In this document: positions 1-8,984 of the stretch, piece by piece
Numbering within the stretch: the stretch's first letter is position 1
How the letters are laid out: each line of letters begins with the position of its first letter
Source: Willaertia magna
Lineage: Eukaryota > Heterolobosea > Eutetramitea > Acrasida > Naegleriidae
Assembly: GCA_902984215.1 (NCBI GenBank)
Contig: CADWAF010001853.1
Coordinates: 1-27,556 of the forward strand
Direction of reading: 5' to 3'
DNA length: 27,556 nt
Made by a program: the position numbers and the translations under genes
Notes under the pieces: generated by a model
The model's database searches: none
What the model was told of the DNA's origin: nothing
The model's input: only the letters and a program-made list of their open reading frames with translations

Positions 1-234
1 TGGAAAATTATTATTTAATGAAATAAAATTTCTTTTACAAATTTCATTTAAAGAAATTAAATTTTCTTTCATCATTAAATTAAACATTTGTTTATTAATT
101 AATGATAAATTAAAATAATCTTGTAAAGTATCAATAAATTTTGTAATTTCAATAATTATATCAAAGGAAAAGAGTGTTGTTGTGTAATTATCCTTTTCTC
201 TATTCTTTATAGTGCCTCTTTCTTCTTCAAACAT
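1..234 (-). CDS. Partial gene, possible F-box-like protein (N-terminus)
   Basis: An ATG at 232-234 on the minus strand opens 78 codons with no stop of any kind, running off the left edge. The start reads MFEEERGTIKNREKDNY. Around residues 28-55 is a hydrophobic pattern, 'FIDTLQDYFNLSLINKQMF', which resembles the leucine-rich first part of an F-box ('L..L....L...VNK....L'). F-box proteins recruit substrates to SCF ubiquitin ligases; that role is only inferred and the domain call is weak. Codon use is ordinary for this DNA and glutamines are CAA, so the gene looks less decayed than its neighbours. The LINE at 240 onward begins a few bases upstream of the start codon, in divergent orientation, and may have displaced its promoter. 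Confidence 0.55.
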   Translation of the reverse strand, partial: MFEEERGTIKNREKDNYTTTLFSFDIIIEITKFIDTLQDYFNLSLINKQMFNLMMKENLISLNEICKRNFISLNNNFP

Positions 235-266
235 TTTTTTTTTAAAAATTTGGGGGATTCAAAAAA

Positions 267-1420
267 ATGTCTAATAAAAGAGGGCCTAAAGTGCCAAAAA
301 ATAAGTCTGGTTCAGGAAAGAAACAGGGCCAGACCACTAATTCCACACAAAGTTCTTCACAAACATCATCTAAAGATAATGATTTATCTCAAAACAATGT
401 TACAGTCAATCAAAAGGGTGATGATAAAAAGAAGAATAAATATAAAAATCTGAACAGAGCGTTCAAGATTATTGTCATCTTCAAAAATGCTAAAGAATTT
501 ACTAATGAAGAAATTCTAGCTAAATTTAAAATTAGTAGTACAGGAGTAGGTCTTATATTCCAGTTAGATAAAGAAGTAGGAGGGGCAATTATTTTCTTTA
601 AGTATAGATATGCTGCAGAAATAGCCTTTAAATATACAAGGAATGAATTCTTTGTAATGTCACAATCTAAAATTACAAAAGTTAAATACAGGGTAAAATT
701 GGTAATAAAAAACAAAGTAATTTGTAAAGTTATTGAATATTTCAAAACTAAAGATAACCCAGTATTAAGCATGAATTTAGTCATTAACATAAAATTCTAG
801 GCTATTGGTTTAAAAGACACATTCATGACAGAAAACAACACAGATATTTTAAAATATTTAAAAGTGATTAATCAAAACAAAACAGTAATTAAACTTTAAG
901 TTCCTTTGAAAATTTCTGATGAATATATCACTAAAGCAATTAAAGAGAATTGGAACGTTGATAGAGAAGTTAGCAATAGATGTAACCTAACAGTTTTCTT
1001 TTTGGTTGATAAAAACAAGATGAATGACAAAATATCTAAAGGTTTCTATATTGGCCTCAATTAGATAGTTAACTATAGTTAGTATACTAGATAAAGGTTT
1101 CTTAAATTTAAAAAAAAAAAAAATCAACTGACAAATTAAAGTATACTATTAATGAAATAAACATAGTAACCAAGACATTAGAACAAGTGCAAGTAAAGAT
1201 TAATAACATCAACAACATTGACACTAATGACTAGAATAATATTAAATTAACTATCAATTCTATTAAAAAAAAAATTCATTCAATCAAGTTAAAACTTACC
1301 ACACTTGAATTGGCAGATAATTATTTTAATAACAGAATTGAAGAATTTCTTAAAGAAGATGCAGGAAGGCAATTATTTGAAGAATTATTCAATAATTGTG
1401 CTTCCTGCTATAGACAATAA
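267..1420 (+). pseudogene. LINE ORF1, putative RNA-binding protein
   Basis: The start ATG at 267 opens a basic, Ser/Thr/Gln-rich N-terminus (MSNKRGPKVPKNKSGSGKKQ). A segment at residues 65-130 ('FKIIVIFKNAKEFTNEEIL', then 'GGAIIFFKYRYAAEIAFKY') has the beta-alpha-beta flavour of an RRM-like fold, as in other LINE ORF1 proteins that coat the element RNA; this is a weak call. The frame continues past a TAG at 798-800 and further TAA/TAG codons read as Gln. It then breaks at a long A run (1109-1123) and resumes one frame over with coherent sequence up to TAA at 1418-1420, next to the ORF2 start. There is no in-frame TGA. Its one clear Trp is TGG (KENWNVD). Confidence 0.7.
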
Positions 1421-1434
1421 CCACACATATAAGG

Positions 1435-4400
1435 ATGGCCAGTATAAATTTATCTGGTCTGTCCCTTATTAAAAGAGGTATTATCTTAAATAATATCTCT
1501 AAATTCCACCTTAAGGTGGTAAACATTCAGAAGACACACTGGGATGAGCAGAAAGATTTTTATAAAGTTGGTCACCTCCAAAAGTTCATTGGTCAATGTA
1601 ATATATTTAATAGTTTTAAGGATAAGAATGATAAATATAGAAAAGTACTTACGATTTCTAAATTAAGCAAAGCGTGAATAGTAGTGCAATATTAGAAGTT
1701 AATTAAAGAGAGGGTTACTAACCTTATATATAGCCACCCTGTTATAAAAGTAATCAACATTATTAACTAGTATGGCTCTTTACATACGACTGATCTTAAT
1801 TTTGATAATTCTTTTAAGCAAGTAGAACAAATGCTATTACATGCATCCTTATATAAGGAACGAGTAATTATATTCAGAGATTTAAACATGATGACAGTAA
1901 ATAATATTAAAAGTAACCTTAATAGTCAAGATAAAGCTTTGTTAGAATGGATTGTTAAAATGAATATTTTTGACTTACTTTCTGTAATAGTAGCTTCTCA
2001 AAGAAGACATTAAATAAAGAATTCATTTTTAACAATTAACAGGCAATAGATAATTTATTAATTGAAAGTAACTTTGATAATTTTAACCAGCTTCATTCTG
2101 CTTTAATGTCCATAATTGATAAATTTGGTAGACAAATTAATATTAACAATAGTCCTCTTACAAAGGACTTAAAATATAAAAGATTATTCCACATTTATAA
2201 ATGTTTAGTCAAGGAATATAGATTCTGTAGATTTGGAAGAAATTGGAAGAAATTTGACAAATGACAATCAATATCTATTGTTGATTCATTAAACAACTGT
2301 AGAAAGGAAATTAAAGCAATTCTTTTATGCTTGCTTAAAGAAAGAAAAAATGTCTTTATACTTAAAATTAATAATCTCCAAACCAGAACACCTTTTTTGT
2401 TTATGTTCCAAAAGATTAATATTAATTAGTCCATTAAAGATATGGTTCAATTAAATAAGGAACAGGAGATTATTAAGCATTTCGACAGTATATTTAACAC
2501 GTTTTTGGGAGATTTAACCTTAAATTTAAATAACCTTATACATAAATTTCCTACAGATTGAAAATTTAATGAAATATCTAGAGCTGAAGTCAAATATTTT
2601 GCAAGAGAACTTAAAAACTCTATACAAGGATGAGATAATATACCAGTAGTCCTTTTAAAAAACTTAAATGATAAAACTTATGAAGATTTGGCTAAGTTTT
2701 TCAATGTATGGATTAAAAGTAAACCGTTACTTGAGTTTTGTAAAGTGGGTTTGTTGTTATTATTATTTAAAGTTCAGTCACCAAAAGAATTAAAAGACTT
2801 TAGACCAATAGTTGTTTTCCCAACAATTTATAGGTTATACTCAACAATTATCAACTACCAACTTATGGAAGCCACAAATCATTACCACATTATTCATGAT
2901 TATCAAAAAGAATTTAAACATAAAGCTTCCACTTTAGATTACTTGATGGTAGTGAAAACTATTGTGGAAAACCAACTCAACAATAATAAAAAAGTCTTTG
3001 TTACCACATTAAATATTAAAAATGCTTATGGTTCAGTTTTACATAATAAGTTTTATGATATGTTAGAACACTTAAATATTGAGGAAAGCTCATGTAAAAC
3101 CATTTACAATATGATTTCCAATCAGAGCATTGCAATATTATCTAAAAATAAACTCTCTTCTTATTTCAAGATTGGATTAGAAGTTCCACAAAGAAATCCA
3201 TTTAGTCCCCTTTTATTCAACATTTACTTCAACATTCTAACAAGTAACTTAGAACAATTCAAGGGAGTCTCTATATGTGGTGTTAAAGTTATTTTGTTGA
3301 AATATGCTGACGACATAATAGTGATTACTGAAAGATACTAGGATATGAATAAAATATTAGATAATCTTTACAAGTTAGCAATACAAGTAAGTATGCATTT
3401 TATTCTTCATAAATGTATAGCTTGGAATAAAACATTCTCTAACCATAAATCCAAAGCTAAAATTTACATTAACAATCAATTAATCAGTAACAACAAGGTT
3501 TTAAAGTATTTAGGTTCTAAATTAAGTACTACTAAGGGCTGATTTGGAGGAAGAACTAGTGTGCTCAGTAAAATGTGTAAAACTTTACTATTAACTAATG
3601 CTAGATTTATTTATTTGCATCAATTTGTAGTTGTTACTATGTTTAAGGTTGTTTTTTTACCAAGATATTTATGTATAATTAATGGTATAGACTTGAAAAC
3701 ATTATTTAAAATGGACTCTAAACTTGCATTATAGATTAAAAAGAAATTAGGACTGGACTACAAGTTGTCGAAAGCAGTTATTTTCAGTAATTTCAATGTA
3801 AATGGTCTGAGAGTTGTAGCTCCTTCGGACCTTAAAGAAATAGAAGTGATGACCTTAGCCATTAGATTCTTCAATAATTTATTTAATATTACTAAAATAG
3901 TAGCACGTAATGCTTGAATTAGTAAGTCAACTAAGGATGGATATTGGAATTCAATCAAAACCACGGCTAAAATATATAATTTATGTCCTAAAGATTCAGC
4001 AGTTAGATGTTTGAATAATAGTTCAAACATTAATTCAAAGTTTACTTGGTACAAAAACTATAAAAAAATCGAAAATATTAGATCATTTTTACTCAAAAAA
4101 CTAAGGAAATTCAAAACTATTAACTATTTAGGTACTTTAGACCTCAATAATGAGTGGTAGAAGAGGTATCAAATACTTTGGAATAGTTACAAGTTCTCCT
4201 ACTATAAACAAAGACTGACATTTGTTTACCTACATAAAGTATAGATTCTTAGAGATATAGATAAAAAATACTGGGAATGTTCTATGTGTAAAGTAATAAC
4301 AGATTGGCTACATATGTTTTATCATTGTATAAGAGCCAAAACTAAACTACTAAAACTTTATAGTGAATAAGACAATATTCTCTTGTTTAAGCTAAGATTA

Positions 4401-4853
4401 GAAGATTGTAACATTTGTGAAACAATGTTCCATCCAGTTAATGCAACTTTGTCGCATCAACTAAATATCGCCTTTGGAGAAAAGTCAATACTTTGTCCAG
4501 TAGTTGCCTTTTCAGAGCAACTACAAGACCTCGCCTCAGTACTTATTAGAACATTGAAAATTATAAAGTTGAATGGAATCATTTTTACTAAAGATATACC
4601 CAAAGAAATAGATCTAGATATGTACACAAAAGAAATTTATGTACCTTTTTTTAACTACATAGAAAGATGTTACAAAAACATGGATTGGAATAATAAGGCA
4701 CACCAAAGAAAATGTAAGAAGAGCCAATCCTACACTCCTAAACCCACAAAATATAAAACAGAATGGGATAACCTCAATAGCAACAACAACAACAACAGTG
4801 AAGTATTATTCAATCAAACATTACAAAACAATGTATTATCACTACAATTATAA
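1435..4853 (+). pseudogene. LINE ORF2, endonuclease plus reverse transcriptase
   Basis: About 1,140 codons from ATG 1435. The N-terminal endonuclease starts 'MASINLSGLSLIKRG' and has 'IQKTHW' where the family has QETH, and 'FRDLN' where it has GDxN. One frame change near 2010-2045 leads to the RT frame, which then holds to 4853. RT motifs follow in order: 'DFRPIVVF', 'TLNIKNAYGSV' (motif A, first Asp now Asn), 'VPQRNPFSPLLFN' (motif B, QG now QR), 'YADDIIVI' (motif C) and 'YLGSKLS'. Near 4280-4330 is 'CSMCKVITDWLHMFYHC', a CX2CX7HX4C finger typical of LINE C-termini. In-frame TGAs fall at 1675, 2262, 2559, 2631, 3540 and 3915, with many TAA/TAG read as Gln. Substitutions at catalytic motifs argue that it is dead. 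The protein would nick DNA and prime cDNA synthesis at the target. Confidence 0.85.
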
Positions 4854-5157
4854 CTGTAACCAATCCAAAAACACTTTGTATTTTTACACTATAATAAAAA
4901 CCAACCCCTTATTTTTTTTTACAACAATTTTCCATAACTTCTAAATCTTTATCAAAACTTTAATTTAAAAAATTTAACTAATTAAATTTTTAATTTCTAA
5001 GATTATTTAAATTTAGCAAAAGTTAATAAAATAGGTTACCTCTATAAATAAAAGATAAAAAGATATTTTATATTCTTTAAAATTTCTTCTTTTATTTTTT
5101 GTTTAATTTCTTCTTTCGTTTTTTAATTTCTTTTCTTTTTGACATTTTTTGACAAGT
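4854..5157. other. LINE 3' UTR and AT-rich spacer, no gene seen
   Basis: After the ORF2 stop there is a short CA-rich stretch, a T run near 4910, then very AT-rich DNA with pyrimidine-rich tracts at 5085-5150 (repeated 'aatttcttc' type words). I see no convincing reading frame on either strand. Confidence 0.5.
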
Positions 5158-5550
5158 TGAAGAGTATTACATTGTAAAATATATATTCTCTAATTAATAT
5201 ACAATATTTTTTATTTACAATTATTAATCAAGAAATTAAAAATTTAATTGGCGAAATAAGTAATGAATCAAACTTTAATAGTTTTAAATTTTAGATGAAA
5301 ATACAATTAACAGAGATTTACAAACTTTTACTTGATCAATTAAAATATCAACTAAATAATAAAGATAGTATAATAACTGAGATTATTAAATTGTGGAAAG
5401 AAAATGATTTGAAAAAATAGATTTATTTATTAAGAAATTACAAAACACGAAAACAATGAATCGAATTAAAACAAAGACACAAAAATTGTCACATTAAACA
5501 ACTTTTTTATAAACCATTAAGAATTAACCTTTTTGTGTACTTTGTAAAGT
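5158..5550 (+). CDS. Possible gene fragment, unknown protein
   Basis: Reading frame 1 stays open for about 130 codons if TAA/TAG are glutamine (for example the TAG before 'MKIQLTEIYKLLLDQL'). The composition looks protein-like: Leu/Lys/Gln-rich, probably helical, with 'EIIKLWKENDLKKQIYLLR' followed by 'LKQRHKNCHIKQLF'. One TGA lies in 'TRKQ-TGA-IELKQRH'. I do not recognise a family, and no start codon is obvious. It could be the remnant of a host gene or of an element interrupted by the SINE-like repeat beginning near 5560. The evidence is the open frame and composition only. Confidence 0.3.
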
Positions 5551-5559
5551 TGTTTTCTT

Positions 5560-6066
5560 TCCTAATTAGACCTTTGTTTTCATGACATATGATTGATTTC
5601 TCAGTAAACTTTTTTCGATCAGATTTTTGGCATTTTTTGCAGAAATACCTTTCTGTTGCTAACATTTGACGCTTTAAAAAATGAGATTGCAGAAATGTAT
5701 GTCAGAAAAGTACTTCCAACCTCTAAATTTTTCAAAAAATCTGGAGTAGATTTAAAATTTCTGGAGTTTTTTTTCGCTTATTTCTGACCAACTAGAAAAT
5801 TCAATCTGCATGTGATTTTGCCATCGATCATTGACCATCATGTAGAAAAAGCGTTGTAATGAATAAAAATATATAGCCCATGACCTTTCCTTCTAGTACT
5901 CCCGCCATCTCTATGTACTGTTTATGATACTTTACAAAAGGTCGATCTTAGGTGTTCTAGCTTAAATTTTTTATTTATTTTTCTTATTTTTTTTTGTTTT
6001 TTTGTGGCAGATTTGAACCCAAGACTATAAATATGCAGTCTTGCATCTCTTCAACTAAGCTATTAT
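5560..6066 (-). mobile_element. tRNA-related SINE-like repeat, copy a
   Basis: On the minus strand, TAGCTTAGTTGA (6051-6062) matches the Pol III A box TRGCNNAGYNGG at 11 of 12 positions. GGTTCAAATCT (6009-6019) matches the B box GGTTCGANTCC at 9 of 11. They are 31 bases apart, as in tRNA genes. An AAGACT/AGTCTT stem lies between them, like an anticodon arm with an oversized loop. Downstream on the minus strand comes an A-rich stretch, then the block with 'gacc ttttgtaaa' (near 5930-5945) that recurs in copies at 10985-11440 and 22370-22720. The tail boundary near 5560 is approximate. Such elements are transcribed by Pol III and borrow LINE machinery. Confidence 0.5.
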
Positions 6067-6149
6067 TTCATTTGATTATTATTTATTGATACAAGTAATG
6101 TCCTATGAAATTTACATATAGAAACAAAGTAGTCTCAAAAAATACAATG

Positions 6150-6345
6150 TCTTCAATTCAAATAAAAATAAAAAAAATAAAAATCTAATTCCTAATGCCG
6201 TTAAAAAAAAATAAAAATAATAAAAAATCTAATTCCAAAAAATTAAATAAAAAATAAAAAAAATTAAAAATTTAATTCCTGTAATTTTTTTTATTTTTTA
6301 TTTTTTTTATTTAATTTTTATTTTTTCAAACAATTTCTAAAAAAC
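6150..6345. repeat. AT-only low-complexity tract with a large imperfect palindrome
   Basis: Nearly pure A then nearly pure T. 'tctaattcc' or 'tttaattcc' recurs at about 6184, 6228 and 6271 after A-rich runs, giving short direct repeats. The stretch 6241-6266 is an inverted repeat of 6282-6319, so the strand could fold into a long AT hairpin with 'ttaattcctg' near the loop. There is no coding potential. Confidence 0.6.
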
Positions 6346-6386
6346 AAACACAACCAACAACAACATTCAATGCAACAACTAGTACT

Positions 6387-7083
6387 CCGAAAGGTATTAT
6401 AGTTTGAAAATTAAGAAACTATTGTTTCAAGTTTAATAACTTAATAGTAATATTGTTGGTTAATAATATTAATACTAATAAAGATATAAAACTGCTTTTA
6501 TCTTCCTTTATTAACTATAATCCAACTCCTCGTCTGCATCCTCTTTTGAATTAAAAAGTTTAAAATATTTAATACTAATAATTTGTGGATTAATTTAAAT
6601 TTAATTGAAAGTCATTTAGAAAATTCAAAAGCTAAAGTTGAAATTATTAATAATGAAAAAGAAGTTGAAAATATTAAGATAATTTTATTAAAGACTGTTA
6701 TTGGTATTGCAATTCAAATATCTCATAAATCAATAATCAATAAGTATTGATGTTTTTCATTCAAGATTTTTACTTATAAAAAAATATTCCAATTTATTAC
6801 TTGTTCAATCTAATTTATATCAATTAAATAAAGAATGTTGTCTTGTAAAACAAATTGAAGGTGAATTATTTGTAATTAATTTAGATGATAATTATTATAA
6901 GAAAGTTGGTGATTATTTAAATAGATTTAAAGAAGGTGTACCAGATATTAGAAATTTAATTGAATTGAATGTTTGTAGTGATGTTTACTTTGGAAAGAAT
7001 GTAAAATTAGAAGAAAAAGTTAATATACAAGCAAAACAAAGAAATCAATTGGCAAATAGAACTGAATTACATGATTAAACTAT
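6387..7083 (+). pseudogene. UDP-glucose pyrophosphorylase (UGPase) pseudogene fragment
   Basis: Pieces of UTP-glucose-1-phosphate uridylyltransferase appear in family order. 'PKGIIV' (6387) resembles the GPK loop region. 'LVNNINTNKDIKLLL' resembles the 'LMNSFNT.DT' strand. 'FNTNNLWINLNLI' (6568 onward) is the very characteristic FNTNNLW motif. 'VFHSRFLLIKKYSNLLLVQSNLY' (20 residues of it nearly exact in type) is the RFLPVKKTSDLL region, and 'DVYFGKNVKLEEKV' is the C-terminal beta-helix. The enzyme makes UDP-glucose in the cytosol. Here the middle of the protein, including most of the catalytic domain, is missing, the frame breaks near 6750, and it runs into Hsp90 sequence. It is a decayed fragment, not a working gene. 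Glucose-nucleotide relatives are less likely because of the FNTNNLW and RFL signatures. Confidence 0.8.
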
Positions 7084-7092
7084 TGAATTGTA

Positions 7093-7620
7093 AAAATTGA
7101 AGAATTAAATGAAGAAAAAGAAACCAAAAAGAAGAAGGTTAAGGAAGTTATTTATGAAAATAGAAATTAGTCAACAAGATTGAATCATTATAAATTCATG
7201 ATTCAAAAACTATCACAAAAGAAGAATATGCAGCATTTTACAAAGCATTTACTAATGATTGGCAAAATTATTTTATTGGTAAACACTTTTTTGTTGAAAA
7301 TAATCTTGATTTTAAGGTAATCCTTTTTTTACTTAGCAAGGCTCTGAAGAAGAATGGATAAGTTTAAAAGAATATATAAAAAGAAAGAATTCGAAGTCTT
7401 ATACATGATTAACCTAATTGATGAATACATGGTCTAATAATTAAAGAAATTTAATAGTAAAAAATTAGTCTGTGTCACAAAAGAATGTTTAAAATTACCA
7501 GAAATTGAAGAAGAAAAGAAGAAGAATTAGAAATATTATTGGAACAATTAATGCGAAATTTAACTTTAGATCAACCAACTGAATTATTTAAAAGTTTATT
7601 ATTGGTTTTGGTGAATAAAG
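7093..7620 (+). pseudogene. Hsp90 pseudogene fragment
   Basis: This matches the middle and end of cytosolic Hsp90, an ATP-dependent chaperone. A charged linker ('EEKETKKKKVKEVIYE') is followed by 'TITKEEYAAFYKAFTNDW' (7200-7262), 'KHFFVENNLDFK', 'EEEWISLKEYIKR', 'LIDEYMVQQLKKFNSKK' (7411 onward) and 'LVCVTKECLKLPEIEEE'. A last piece, 'LTLDQPTELF', resembles the C-terminal 'SGF.LDEP' segment. Several blocks between these are deleted and the frame shifts repeatedly, so it is a pseudogene. The QQ in 'MVQQLK' is encoded by TAA TAA (7435-7440), and Hsp90 proteins generally have QQ there. No ATPase domain is present. It is joined directly to the UGPase fragment. Confidence 0.85.
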
Positions 7621-7889
7621 GTTTTTGGACATTGTATTTTTTTTTAAACTTTTAAGACATTGTAGTTTTTTAGCATAAAAACTTAAAAATAAAGGCCTCC
7701 AGAAATTAAAAATCAAAAGTATCTTTCTGCCACTAGGAATTTGGAGCAGAAAAAAAATCTGCAAAAAATGAGTTTACCAAGTTCAATACTTTGATAAGTA
7801 TTTAATATTTCTCTTTGTAAATTATATTTCGATCAACAAAAAAAAAAAAATTAAATGTAACTATTCATATCTTTTAAAGAAAAGAAAAT
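7621..7889. other. Intergenic, short repeats
   Basis: Two copies of 'gacattgta' followed by T runs (7629 and 7653) resemble the minisatellite unit at 22181-22352. A stretch near 7700-7790 ('tttctgccactagg', 'gcagaaaaaaaatctgc') looks like the tail sequences of the SINE-like copies. I see no gene. Confidence 0.4.
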
Positions 7890-8969
7890 TGTTTTATCTG
7901 TTGTCAACATAAAAAAGACATTACTTTTAGTGATATTAAAAGAAAACTTCTTACACGATTGAAAATAACTTTAGATGAAGAAAGCAAATACGTACTTTGC
8001 AGTGACAAAGGTTGATAGTGATACATTGATAGATATAGAGATTGGTAATGAAAGTAATTTAATTTTAAAAGATATTAACTCTTTAAATGATCAAGAACCA
8101 ATTATAGTCTGTAATAACAGTGGTATTATTGTAGAAGATAATGAATCAGAAGACATTATTATATATTTGAAGATTTTTTGAAAAGATGTTATTACAATTA
8201 ATGCATAACATTTTTAGATAATTAAACAAATGATTATATTTTAAAGAAAGAAAGATTAGAAAACATAAGTGTTGTATGTCAATTATTTACTGATAAGATG
8301 TCAATTTTTCATTCAGAAGATATTAATAAGTTAATTTTAAAGGTTTATGATATTAAACATAAAGATAATTTATTTGCTTTCTTTATTGATGAATCTTTGT
8401 CACAATATATATATGAATTAGATTTTTGCTAGAATTTACCTAAATATTATGTGCTATCTAGGTATTTTCTTAAATGTTATCTCTTTAAAAAAACGGAGTT
8501 CTCATCAAATATTATTACTAGTTTTCTTTTTTTATTGTCTTTTTTTCACCACAAATTTACTTGTAATTTCTTTTATTACAATATTTTTTATTGCAAATAT
8601 TTTTTAAGGAGGTATCCTTGTAATTTTTTGCCGATACACAAAAAATTAAGGTGTGAATTTATTAGATAGTTTAAATCAAAAGGATTTAAACTCACAATAG
8701 AAAGTCTCCAAGATCTAGATCGCTGTTATTTAAATTTAAGTTAGTTGTGCTATGACAATATGTTGTGTTTAACTAAAATGGGGAGAATATGTTATTACTT
8801 TTGGGAATATAAGAGTTTAGAGTAGCAAAGCTTCTTAGTTGTAGACATAGGTTCTATTCTGCTACTTTATAATAATTTTTTATATACAATACGATACCAG
8901 ACATTTCAATAGTTTAAAAACACCCTTTTATTACAGAAGGGACAGATGATGGGGCCCAGTATTTTGAAT
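7890..8969 (+). CDS. Unknown protein with N-terminal Cys-rich motif, frame breaks
   Basis: If TAA/TAG are read as Gln, about 360 coherent codons run from 'ENCFICCQHKKDITFSDIKR' (the Cys codons start at 7890) to the edge of the next LINE. The frame moves at about 8010 and moves back in the T run at 8174-8179, so a pair of indels cancels out. No in-frame TGA is seen in either reading. Recognisable composition: an acidic middle ('IIVEDNESEDIIIYLK'), then 'FAFFIDESLSQYIYELDF', a Phe/Cys-rich hydrophobic stretch near 8500-8620, and 'MGRICYYFWEYKSLE'. The CxxC-x-H start hints at a zinc ribbon. I recognise no family. The true start is unknown: no ATG is in frame just upstream of the Cys cluster. Confidence 0.45.
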
Positions 8970-8984
8970 AAAAGGAAAAATTAT

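Larger units (their letters stand above)
240..4905 (+). mobile_element. Non-LTR retrotransposon (APE-type LINE), copy 1, nearly full length
   Basis: Two consecutive genes in LINE order are visible: ORF1 (267-1420), then ORF2 from 1435 with an AP-endonuclease-like domain, reverse transcriptase and a C-terminal CCHC-type zinc finger. ORF1 and ORF2 are 14 bases apart. The 5' end is set near 240 because a divergent gene starts at 234. The 3' end is not precise: after the ORF2 stop there is a short UTR and a T-rich stretch near 4910, with no clear poly(A) tail or target-site duplication. Two partial relatives lie at 8985-10984 (-) and 11455-12375 (+). Motif substitutions and frame breaks suggest the copy is no longer active. 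Confidence 0.85.

Noticed and set aside
410..790. 126-codon open frame on the minus strand opposite LINE ORF1
   Set aside because: It mirrors the coding strand of ORF1 and has a hydrophobic composition typical of antisense of Lys/Asn-rich DNA; ORF1 is supported by continuation through TAA/TAG and by the LINE context.
6150..6345. CRISPR array or promoter element in the AT repeat tract
   Set aside because: The repeats are low-complexity with no unique spacers, and the organism is eukaryotic.
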